Of a DNA stretch of 5,914 bases, positions 1-5,628 are shown in pieces (positions within the stretch are counted from its first letter, which is position 1; each line of letters begins with the position of its first letter). Source of the DNA: an uncultured Porphyromonadaceae bacterium (GTDB taxonomy: Bacteria > Bacteroidota > Bacteroidia > Bacteroidales > Muribaculaceae); NCBI GenBank assembly GCA_947176285.1, contig CAMWQF010000187.1, positions 1 to 5,914 of the forward strand, in the 5' to 3' direction. Under the pieces are notes generated by a model. That model saw only the letters and a list, made by a program, of their open reading frames with translations, did no database searches and had not been told where the DNA came from. The position numbers were made by a program, and so were the translations under genes.

Positions 1-66
1 TTCTTACGGTCTTATGAGTTTTTTATCGCATCTAGTGATATTTAAGGTTAATTTTGATATGTTTTC

Positions 67-92
67 TCCGGAGTGGCTGGTGCCACCCCGGA
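67..92 (-). terminator. Hairpin after pgk, probable terminator
   Basis: A GC-rich inverted repeat starts 10 bases beyond the pgk stop codon. The arms are TCCGG-A-GTGGC and GCCAC-C-CCGGA around a TGGT loop. The single A/C mismatch on the plus strand becomes a G-U wobble in minus-strand RNA, so the pgk transcript can form an unbroken 11-pair stem. This favours a role in ending pgk transcription. No clean U-tract follows the stem (the next bases on the minus strand are GAGAAAAC), so it is not a textbook intrinsic terminator and could instead be a 3'-end stabiliser. Confidence 0.55.
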
Positions 93-101
93 ATTAAGTC
101 A

Positions 102-1355
102 TTATTCTCCTTTGATTGCAGCGATGCCCGGAAGCACTTTGCCTTCGATTGCCTCGAGAAGTGCGCCGCCACCTGTCGATACGTAGCTTACTGAGTCTGC
201 AAGTCCGAATTTGTTGACACATGCCACAGAGTCACCGCCACCTACGAGCGAGAACGCTCCATTGTCGGTTGCCTCTACGATTGCCTCTGCAATTGCGCGG
301 CTTCCGGTGGTGAATTTTTCCATCTCGAATACTCCGGCAGGACCGTTCCAGAGGATTGTCTTTGCCGGGATGATGGCTTCGCGGAATGCTGCGATGCTGT
401 CAGGACCTGCATCAAGACCTTCCCAACCTTCGGGAATTGCCATTACTGAGCAAATCTGAGTGTTGGCGTCGTTGCTGAAGGCATCGGCTGCCACGCAGTC
501 TGTGCCGAGCACGAGGTTTACTCCCTTTTCCTTTGCTTTCTTCATGATGTCGAGAGCAAGGTCAAGCTTGTCGTCTTCGCAAATAGAATTGCCTACGTTG
601 CCACCCTGAGCCTTTGCAAAGGTGTAGGTCATGCCGCCGCAGAGGATAAGGTTGTCTACCTTGTCCATCAAGTTCTCGATGATGCCGATCTTTGTAGATA
701 CCTTTGATCCACCCATGATAGCAGTAAACGGACGCTTGATGTCTTTGAGGATATTGTCTACAGCCTGAACCTCTTTTTCCATGAGGTAGCCGAGCATCTT
801 GTCGTTGGCGTCGAAATAGTCAGCGATCACGGCTGTTGATGCATGCTTGCGGTGTGCTGTGCCGAATGCGTCATTGACATATACGTCTGCATAGCTTGCA
901 AGAGTCTTTGCAAACTCTTTCTGGCTCTTCTTCATTTCCTTCTTTGCATCCTCGTAAGCAGGATCGTTTTTGTCGATGCCTACTGGTTTGCCTTCCTCTT
1001 CAGGATAGAAACGGAGGTTTTCGAGAAGAAGCACTTCTCCGGGCTTGAGATCTTTTGCCGCATCCTGTGCTTTTGCACAGTCCGGAGCAAACTTAACGTC
1101 AACTCCGAGTGCTTTTGACACAGCTTCGCGGATCTGCGAGAGACTGAGCTTCTCGTTGACTTTCCCTTTTGGCTTGCCCATGTGGCTCATCAGGATGAGC
1201 GAACCGCCGTCTGCAAGAATCTTTTTCAGTGTCGGAAGAGCGCCACGGATACGGGTGTCATCGCTGATGGTGCCGTCTTCGTTGAGTGGAACGTTGAAGT
1301 CTACTCTAACTATCGCCTTTTTGCCGGCGAAATTGTAATTGTCAATTGTTGCCAT
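102..1355 (-). CDS. pgk: Phosphoglycerate kinase
   Basis: Cytoplasmic glycolytic enzyme that transfers phosphate between 1,3-bisphosphoglycerate and ADP, giving 3-phosphoglycerate and ATP. The protein has 417 residues, a full-length two-lobed PGK. Visible signatures are VRVDFNVP (residues 16-23; Arg17, Asp19, Asn21), the SHMGKPKG loop (57-64, usually SHLGRPKG), NLRF (113-116), VNDAFGTAHR (160-169), GGSKVSTKIG (215-224), WNGPAGVFE (336-344), the GGGDS nucleotide loop (372-376) and STGGGA (393-398). Between NLRFYPEE and the DVYVNDAFG motif lies a segment longer than in E. coli-type PGKs; as I recall, other Bacteroidales PGKs share it. The ATG at 1355 puts the first motif at the expected distance from the N-terminus; no Shine-Dalgarno precedes it, only an A-rich stretch. 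It is monocistronic in this window and divergent from the kinase gene. All key residues appear intact. Confidence 0.98.
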   Translation of the reverse strand: MATIDNYNFAGKKAIVRVDFNVPLNEDGTISDDTRIRGALPTLKKILADGGSLILMSHMGKPKGKVNEKLSLSQIREAVSKALGVDVKFAPDCAKAQDAAKDLKPGEVLLLENLRFYPEEEGKPVGIDKNDPAYEDAKKEMKKSQKEFAKTLASYADVYVNDAFGTAHRKHASTAVIADYFDANDKMLGYLMEKEVQAVDNILKDIKRPFTAIMGGSKVSTKIGIIENLMDKVDNLILCGGMTYTFAKAQGGNVGNSICEDDKLDLALDIMKKAKEKGVNLVLGTDCVAADAFSNDANTQICSVMAIPEGWEGLDAGPDSIAAFREAIIPAKTILWNGPAGVFEMEKFTTGSRAIAEAIVEATDNGAFSLVGGGDSVACVNKFGLADSVSYVSTGGGALLEAIEGKVLPGIAAIKGE

Positions 1356-1411
1356 TTTTCAACTACGGGTTATTTTATTAAATTTTTTTCTTTCGCTGAG
1401 TATTCCGTCCG

Positions 1412-1436
1412 GCTCATATTCTTCATGGAATATGGC
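1412..1436 (-). promoter_or_regulatory. Hairpin in the pgk leader
   Basis: The arms CATATTC (1415-1421) and GAATATG (1428-1434) are perfectly complementary around a six-base loop. A GC pair on each side (1412-1413 with 1435-1436) extends the stem past one bulged base. It lies between the predicted pgk start site (about 1451) and the pgk ATG, so it would be in the 5' untranslated RNA. It could be a stability element or a protein site; nothing in the sequence identifies a ligand or an alternative fold. Confidence 0.35.
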
Positions 1437-1456
1437 ATTTTTTGCGGATTCTCTCA

Positions 1457-1488
1457 CAAAATTAGGAAATTCCGACAATTATTCCAAA
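1457..1488 (-). promoter_or_regulatory. Bacteroidota-type promoter of pgk
   Basis: Read on the minus strand, TTTG (1488-1485) is followed after exactly 20 bases by TAATTTTG (1464-1457). This matches the known Bacteroidota consensus of a -33 TTTG and a -7 TAnnTTTG separated by about 19-21 bases. Transcription should start near 1451, giving a leader of roughly 95 bases before the pgk ATG. The spacer contains GGAA-A-TTCC (1465-1473), a short inverted repeat that could be a regulator site but may be chance. Confidence 0.75.
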
Positions 1489-1494
1489 TCTTTT

Positions 1495-1526
1495 TATGAA
1501 AAATCATCATTTTTTCATTAATTTTG
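1495..1526 (+). promoter_or_regulatory. Probable promoter of the kinase-nucleotidyltransferase unit
   Basis: TAATTTTG at 1519-1526 fits the Bacteroidota -7 consensus TAnnTTTG. The only -33 candidate at the right distance is the weak TATG at 1495-1498, 20 bases upstream. Transcription would begin near 1533, about 34 bases before the ATG at 1567. The -33 end lies only a few bases from the -33 box of the divergent pgk promoter, so the two polymerase sites are almost back to back. Confidence 0.5.
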
Positions 1527-1566
1527 TAGTTCACTTACTCCAAATCTATATTTTTTTAGAATTTTG

Positions 1567-2991
1567 ATGATTGAAATTGACATTAACGACATAAAGGCAT
1601 CCTTTGAATGCTTGCTTTCGAACATGGGCTTCTCCAGCCATTGCGAAATGATTCCGCTTAGTCAGGCTGGTTCCGACAGACGATATTTTAGATTGATGAT
1701 TGCCGACAGGTCTTTTATTGGCACTTTTGTCCCGGATGCTAATGAAGGGCATGCTTTTGTGATGCTTAGCCGCGGATTGAAATCAGCCGGTGCAGCGGTG
1801 CCGGAAGTCTATGCAGTCTCCGACGATTCCCATTTTTATGTACAGGAAGATTTAGGAGATTCCTCTCTTTTCTCGCTTTTGTCCTTCCCTGATCTTAAGC
1901 GCTTGATTAAAGATACTCTCGCAAGCCTCGCTTTTATGCAAAAGATTCCTCTTGAATTATGGCATGGAGATTGCATGGCGAAAGATTTCAGCCGTCGTCA
2001 GGTGATGTGGGATCTCAATTATTTCAAATATGAGTATCTCAAGGCGAGAAACGTAGTTTTTGACGAAGACCTGTTAGAGGATGATTTTGAACGGATAGCC
2101 GGTATTCTGATGTCTGTGCAAAAACGATTTTGGGGCTTCATGATGCGCGATTGTCAGAGTCGAAACGTGATGGTGTCTCGTGATACGCCGGTATTTATAG
2201 ATTTCCAAGCCGGGAGATATGGTCCTGCCATTTATGATGCAGTCTCTTTCCTTTGGCAAGCGAGGGCTGGTTTTTCCGAAGATTTCCGCCAAGAGATGAT
2301 TGGTTATTATTGCGATGTCTTTTGCAATGGAGATCTCCCGTTGAGAGAGGAGATGCTGTCATTCCTTGATGTCTTTGTGCTATTCAGAACCCTGCAAGTT
2401 TTGGGTGCCTACGGTTATCGCGGGCTAGTGCAGCATCGTTCTCATTTTATCCTCTCTATTCCGCCGGCACTTGCCAATTTGCGTGATTTGCTATGTAGAG
2501 GCGTACTAAATCCTTATCCTGAACTTAGAAAAGTATGCGAGGCATTGATCTATGATCCTATTTCCGGTTTTTCTCTTGAGAAAGGACGTCTGAGAGTAGA
2601 CGTTTATTCCTTCTCATATAAAAAAGGATATCCTGAAAATCTTAGTGGCAACGGAGGCGGCTTCATGTTTGATTGCCGTGCTATGCACAATCCGGGAAGA
2701 TATAAGGAATATAAGCAACTTACAGGAAGAGATCCCGAAGTTATTTCTTTTCTTGAAAATAGGGGAGAGGTGCAGTCTTTTCTTAAAAACGCTTGGGCTT
2801 TGACTGATCCTGCTGTTGAAAGATACCTCTCAAGAGGATTCAGCCATCTCCAGATAGGTTTTGGATGCACAGGTGGTCAGCACCGATCCGTATATTGTGC
2901 GGAGCATACTGCTGCACATATCCGCCGGCTGTTTCCTGAAGCAGACCTTCACCTCACACACCTCGAACACCCTAAAACATTAAACCATTGA
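1567..2991 (+). CDS. AmgK-like amino-sugar kinase fused to a RapZ C-terminal domain
   Basis: A 474-residue two-domain protein, probably cytoplasmic. Residues 1 to about 325 are an aminoglycoside-phosphotransferase-fold kinase close to AmgK, which phosphorylates MurNAc or GlcNAc at the anomeric carbon. Visible are GSDRRYFRL (35-43), QEDLGD (93-98), the catalytic segment MRDCQSRNVMV (193-203; Asp195, Asn200) and IDFQAGRYGP (211-220; metal-binding Asp212). The His usual before RD is Met193. Residues about 340-470 match the RapZ C-terminal domain: DCRAMHNPGR (369-378), LTGRDPEV (385-392) and the GCTGGQHRSVY loop (433-443), which in E. coli RapZ takes part in glucosamine-6-phosphate binding. RapZ's own P-loop domain is absent. 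I chose ATG 1567 over the TTG one codon upstream; neither has a Shine-Dalgarno. The downstream uridylyltransferase-like gene overlaps it by 4 bases and supports a salvage role. The domains are clear; the exact sugar is inferred. Confidence 0.9.
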   Translation: MIEIDINDIKASFECLLSNMGFSSHCEMIPLSQAGSDRRYFRLMIADRSFIGTFVPDANEGHAFVMLSRGLKSAGAAVPEVYAVSDDSHFYVQEDLGDSSLFSLLSFPDLKRLIKDTLASLAFMQKIPLELWHGDCMAKDFSRRQVMWDLNYFKYEYLKARNVVFDEDLLEDDFERIAGILMSVQKRFWGFMMRDCQSRNVMVSRDTPVFIDFQAGRYGPAIYDAVSFLWQARAGFSEDFRQEMIGYYCDVFCNGDLPLREEMLSFLDVFVLFRTLQVLGAYGYRGLVQHRSHFILSIPPALANLRDLLCRGVLNPYPELRKVCEALIYDPISGFSLEKGRLRVDVYSFSYKKGYPENLSGNGGGFMFDCRAMHNPGRYKEYKQLTGRDPEVISFLENRGEVQSFLKNAWALTDPAVERYLSRGFSHLQIGFGCTGGQHRSVYCAEHTAAHIRRLFPEADLHLTHLEHPKTLNH

Positions 2992-3722
2992 AAACAATTA
3001 TCCTTTGTGCCGGTTTGGGCACACGATTAAAACCATGGACGGAACATCATCCAAAGGCTTTGGTGCCTGTTGGTGGAGTCCCAATGCTAAAGAGAGTGAT
3101 CGATCGCCTTTGCTCTCAGGGTTTCGACGAAGTCACTGTAAATGTCCATCATTTCGGAGACCAAATTGTATCCTTCATTGAAAATGAGCATCTCCCGGCA
3201 AAGCAAATAAATGTCTCTGATGAAACCCAACTTTTGCTCGACACCGGTGGAGGAATTCTAAATGCGGAAAGATTTCTGGCTGCCGATGATTTGCCATTCC
3301 TTGTTCATAACGTCGACATCCTTTCTAACGCTGATCTTAAAAGCCTGTATGATGCTCATTTAAAATCAAGATGCAATGTCACCCTCCTTGTGTCTGACAG
3401 AGATTCCTCTCGTCGCCTCGTGTTTGACAGGGACATGAATCTAAAGGGATGGAAAAATCTTAAGACAAATGAGACACGGCCGACAAATTTGATTATTGAG
3501 AATAGCGATGCCTTATATGCTTTCAGTGGGATCTATGTAATGTCTCCGGATGTTTTCTCAGTGATGAAGGAAAACGGTTTTGAGGGTAAGTTTCCTATTA
3601 TGGATTTCTTTTTATCCGGAGTTCCCGGACTTAAGATTTCAGGCGTTGTTGCAACCGACCTGAAACTTATAGACATAGGAAAGCCCGACACTTTGCGCCG
3701 GGCGAATCTTGAGTTTTTCTAA
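2988..3722 (+). CDS. MurU-like sugar-1-phosphate nucleotidyltransferase
   Basis: A 244-residue cytoplasmic nucleotidyltransferase of the RmlA/GlmU/MurU superfamily. It probably uses UTP to turn an N-acetylmuramate-type sugar-1-phosphate into a UDP-sugar. The N-terminal signature is LCAGLGTRLKPWT (6-18) with Lys23 in HPKAL; next come LLDTGGGI (83-90), HNVD (107-110, Asp110 likely metal-binding) and LIDIGKP (227-233, Asp229 the second metal ligand). The length suits MurU and excludes bifunctional GlmU, as there is no C-terminal left-handed helix domain. The start is TTG at 2988: the signature begins immediately after it and the next in-frame Met is residue 33, inside the domain. The TTG overlaps the kinase TGA (TTGA), implying translational coupling. 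Thymidylyl- or guanylyltransferase activity cannot be excluded from sequence; the AmgK-like neighbour is the reason to prefer MurU. Confidence 0.88.
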   Translation: MKTIILCAGLGTRLKPWTEHHPKALVPVGGVPMLKRVIDRLCSQGFDEVTVNVHHFGDQIVSFIENEHLPAKQINVSDETQLLLDTGGGILNAERFLAADDLPFLVHNVDILSNADLKSLYDAHLKSRCNVTLLVSDRDSSRRLVFDRDMNLKGWKNLKTNETRPTNLIIENSDALYAFSGIYVMSPDVFSVMKENGFEGKFPIMDFFLSGVPGLKISGVVATDLKLIDIGKPDTLRRANLEFF

Positions 3723-3728
3723 TATCTT

Positions 3729-3908
3729 TTAATACAATTCGTGATGGTGGGTTTCTTTGACAACGTTGAACTGGAATATGCATCCTCCAATAAGGAAAAC
3801 TACTGCAGCTCCTCCAAGCCACCATGTCAGTGAGATGCTTACAGTGAAGCAAGAGATCATTAATAATATGCAACCAATTGCGTAGCTGATGATGGATAAT
3901 GTTTTCAT
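3729..3908 (-). CDS. Small protein with two predicted membrane segments
   Basis: An open frame of 59 codons that I do not recognise as a named family. The protein begins MKTLSIISYA, has a hydrophobic stretch at residues 4-27 and a second at about 29-47 (starting WWLGGAAVVF), and ends in a short polar tail, KETHHHELY. Two hairpin-forming inner-membrane helices are the natural reading; an uncleaved signal-like N-terminus is the alternative. ATG 3908 is the first Met after an in-frame TAG 11 codons upstream. The stop is 6 bases from the stop of the convergent nucleotidyltransferase gene, with no clear terminator between them. It lies downstream of the peptidase terminator at 4021-4060, so it probably has its own promoter, but I find no consensus site. 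Support is the membrane-like composition, the snug fit in an otherwise empty gap and the typical MKT start; no homology could be tested. Confidence 0.6.
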   Translation of the reverse strand: MKTLSIISYAIGCILLMISCFTVSISLTWWLGGAAVVFLIGGCIFQFNVVKETHHHELY

Positions 3909-4020
3909 AGTCTTATATTGTTTGTGTGTTAAGGTTTCAGTCTATTTAGTTCTTTGTCATTAAAACATGTGGTTCTTGCAGAAGGTTTGATTGATATATT
4001 TTTTTAATAAATACGCAACA
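3909..4020. other. AT-rich gap between small gene and terminator
   Basis: No open frame of note and no TAnnTTTG site on either strand. It must hold the leader, and perhaps the promoter, of the 59-codon gene. The heptamer AAGGTTT occurs twice (3931-3937 and 3982-3988), which may be chance. I see nothing else in it. Confidence 0.5.
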
Positions 4021-4060
4021 AAATAAGGAGCGCTTGCCATTCCGGCAGCGCTCCTTATTT
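4021..4060 (-). terminator. Strong intrinsic terminator after the ndk-peptidase pair
   Basis: A perfect 14-bp inverted repeat, AAATAAGGAGCGCT (4021-4034) with AGCGCTCCTTATTT (4047-4060). An inner GCC/GGC pairing (4036-4038 with 4044-4046) leaves a five-base loop. The A/T-rich outer part of the stem supplies a U-rich 3' end in either direction. It starts 19 bases beyond the peptidase stop codon, so it should end the minus-strand transcript. It would also stop plus-strand readthrough from the nucleotidyltransferase unit. Confidence 0.9.
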
Positions 4061-4079
4061 ATAATGCTCACTAATTATA

Positions 4080-5027
4080 TTACTTAAGCCTTAGTTCCTG
4101 TCCAATCTTGATGACATCAGAACTTTCAAGTCCATTGAGTTTCCTTAATGATGTAGCAGAAAGTCCATGGGCTCTTGCTATTTTGTTGATAGTGTCTCCT
4201 TTCTTCACTGTATAAGAGGCAATCTGATTGTTGCCGGCTTTATAAGTGTTTACTTGTTCTGAAGCAAGTTCTACCTTATTCTTATTAGGCGCAAAATTGC
4301 GGGCCTTTGTATAAGTGGTCTTGGAGAAAGTGTAGTCGTCTGTATGAGTAGTCTTGTTGGAGAAGTCTACTATGGCTGCCGGATTGATAGCATAACCCAT
4401 GAAGCGGGTTTCGAAATGTAGGTGAGGACCGGTGCTTCTGCCGGTGCTGCCGCCGAGTCCGATAGGATCTCCTGCGCGAACTACATCGTCAGGCTTTACA
4501 AGATGCTTGTTCAAGTGTCCATACACAGTCTCGAGCCCATTAGGATGGCGAAGGATTACGTAGTTGCCATATCCTCTTCCTTCATAAGCTGTCAGGCGAA
4601 CTTTGCCGTCAAAGGCTGCGTAGATGGTGTCGTTGCTCTTAATGCCGATATCAACTCCCTTATGCATTCTCTTGAAACGCTGGCGATAGCCGTAAGGGGA
4701 AGTCAATGGTCCTTTGTGAGGCATCACAAATCCTCTTACGTCGATCACCTGAGATTCCGGAACATCTTTTTCATTGAAGGGATTCACGCTTTTTGAGTTC
4801 CAACCTTCCGTATAGATGTCAAGTTCCGGCTCAAGGTCATTGTCGATAAGGTCGATAAATGTGTTTTGCTCTATAAGTTTGATCTTATCTTTTGATGATG
4901 CTGCATTGGCTAGAAGCTGTTTGTGGGCTGCTGCATGGGATGCACCTTTCTTCTGTGCCGTAGTTGCGAAAGGCACTAAAGAAAGAAGTCCACAACAAAG
5001 GATTGTATTAAATTTTTTCATCTTCAT
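4080..5027 (-). CDS. Secreted M23 peptidoglycan peptidase with C-terminal LysM
   Basis: A 315-residue LytM-type zinc metallopeptidase acting on peptidoglycan cross-links or stem peptides outside the inner membrane. Residues 1-24 form a type I signal peptide (MKMKK, hydrophobic core, then ATTA before Gln25); there is no lipobox. The M23 domain spans about 106-218, with HKGVD (122-126), YGHL (169-172) and HLHFE (202-206). By comparison with LytM, His122, Asp126 and His204 bind zinc and His171 and His202 are catalytic, so it should be active. A linker leads to one LysM repeat (about 271-315, from SYTVKKGDT), which binds glycan. The frame stays open upstream into ndk, but ATG 5027 (or 5021) is chosen because the signal peptide begins there. 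One base separates it from the ndk stop, so it is cotranscribed and probably coupled. The domain calls are firm; the cleavage specificity, and whether it acts in division or in turnover, are unknown. Confidence 0.93.
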   Translation of the reverse strand: MKMKKFNTILCCGLLSLVPFATTAQKKGASHAAAHKQLLANAASSKDKIKLIEQNTFIDLIDNDLEPELDIYTEGWNSKSVNPFNEKDVPESQVIDVRGFVMPHKGPLTSPYGYRQRFKRMHKGVDIGIKSNDTIYAAFDGKVRLTAYEGRGYGNYVILRHPNGLETVYGHLNKHLVKPDDVVRAGDPIGLGGSTGRSTGPHLHFETRFMGYAINPAAIVDFSNKTTHTDDYTFSKTTYTKARNFAPNKNKVELASEQVNTYKAGNNQIASYTVKKGDTINKIARAHGLSATSLRKLNGLESSDVIKIGQELRLK

Positions 5028-5028
5028 A

Positions 5029-5490
5029 TTAAATTTCGTCGTCTGCATAAAGGAAAGATACATTTGCCGGAGTGTAGTCGAGCACCTCTTCAGGCTTGAA
5101 GAATCTGTTGATCTCGATTTTTGCATTCTCAACGCTGTCTGATGCATGTACGATGTTTGCTTGTCCGCTCATGCAGTAGTCACCGCGGAGAGTGCCCGGC
5201 TCAGCTTTCCTGCCATTTGTCACTCCTGTCATCTTGCGGAATACCTCCACTGCATCTACTCCCTTAAGCACCATGCAAATCACCGGGGAAGCAGTCATTG
5301 ATTCCACGATAGAAGGAAAGAAAGGACGGTCTACAAGATGAGCATAATGTTCGCGCAGGATTTTTTCATCAAGCTGCATCATCTTCATTCCTGTGATGAT
5401 AAGTCCCTTATTCTGGATGCGGCTTAAGATGTCGCCTACCAAACCTCTTTCTATCGCTGATGGTTTAAGAATGACAAGTGTCTGTTCCAT
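5029..5490 (-). CDS. ndk: Nucleoside diphosphate kinase
   Basis: A 153-residue cytoplasmic enzyme that moves the gamma-phosphate of ATP to other nucleoside diphosphates through a phospho-histidine. The set of active-site residues is complete and keeps a constant offset of three from human NDPK numbering: Lys9, Tyr49, Arg85, Thr91, Arg102, Asn112 and the phosphorylated His115. The active-site motif is NIVHASDS (112-119) with Ala116 where many family members have Gly; I do not expect this to abolish activity. RPFFPS (55-60) and RGDY (102-105) are also typical. The start at ATG 5490 gives the normal N-terminus MEQTLVILKPSA; no Shine-Dalgarno is present. It is the first gene of a pair with the M23 peptidase, which follows after a single base. 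The two functions are unrelated, so the link is probably just shared transcription. Confidence 0.98.
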   Translation of the reverse strand: MEQTLVILKPSAIERGLVGDILSRIQNKGLIITGMKMMQLDEKILREHYAHLVDRPFFPSIVESMTASPVICMVLKGVDAVEVFRKMTGVTNGRKAEPGTLRGDYCMSGQANIVHASDSVENAKIEINRFFKPEEVLDYTPANVSFLYADDEI

Positions 5491-5532
5491 TATATGTAGG
5501 TATTTTTTGTAGTCGTTTTATTTTTCAATGCT

Positions 5533-5548
5533 CAAAGTTACAAAAATA
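5533..5548 (-). promoter_or_regulatory. Candidate -7 elements of the ndk promoter
   Basis: On the minus strand, two TAnnTTTG boxes lie head to tail: TATTTTTG (5548-5541) and TAACTTTG (5540-5533). The second is the likelier, giving a start near 5527 and a leader of about 37 bases before the ndk ATG. The -33 partner is poor: the nearest TTTG (5559-5556) is only 15 bases upstream of TAACTTTG, and other candidates are too far away. The site is therefore plausible but not complete. Confidence 0.45.
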
Positions 5549-5608
5549 TTTCATGCAAACCTAATTATGACACAAAAAATACACAAAAATAATGTTAAAA
5601 TAATTTAA

Positions 5609-5628
5609 TCTAAATATATATATTTAGA
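5609..5628. repeat. Perfect 20-bp AT-rich palindrome
   Basis: The half-site TCTAAATATA is followed directly by its exact reverse complement, with no spacer. Allowing one mismatched position on each side, symmetry continues to 5606-5631. It sits about 60 bases upstream of the candidate ndk -7 boxes and about 165 bases before the plus-strand ATG. An operator for a dimeric regulator is possible; low sequence complexity is the competing explanation. Confidence 0.6.

Noticed and set aside
49..56. TAATTTTG as a plus-strand promoter -7 box
   Set aside because: There is no -33 partner and it would drive transcription antisense into pgk.
211..1338. Plus-strand open frames opposite pgk (211-459, 843-1118, 1045-1338)
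   Set aside because: They lie entirely antisense to an unmistakable pgk, have no family motifs and show Ser/Ala/Phe-rich compositions typical of reverse-strand shadows.
1182..1521. Plus-strand frames running from pgk into the intergenic region (1182-1499, 1339-1521)
   Set aside because: They cover the pgk start and its promoter, have no start signal and encode low-complexity Phe/Ser-rich sequence.
1541..1548. Minus-strand TAGATTTG as an alternative pgk -7 box
   Set aside because: No TTTG or TTG lies at the needed distance upstream, and the site at 1457-1488 matches both boxes with correct spacing.
3683..3717. GCCCG/CGGGC hairpin plus TTTTT at the end of the nucleotidyltransferase gene as a terminator
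   Set aside because: The stem is only 5 bp, the loop is 11 bases and the T-run is 9 bases away, all inside coding sequence.
3667..3873. A 68-codon minus-strand frame overlapping the end of the nucleotidyltransferase gene
   Set aside because: It runs into a well-supported gene on the other strand and has a Cys/Arg/Pro-mixed composition. The overlapping 59-codon frame at 3729-3908 has a much more protein-like membrane pattern and fits the gap exactly.
5028..5147. N-terminal extension of the peptidase to an ATG at 5147
   Set aside because: The extra 40 residues lie inside ndk in another frame and would bury the signal peptide; the real start is at 5027 or 5021.
5570..5589. Two ACACAAAAA copies as the start of a CRISPR or other array
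   Set aside because: There are only two 9-base copies 2 bases apart, no spacers of regular length and no associated genes.
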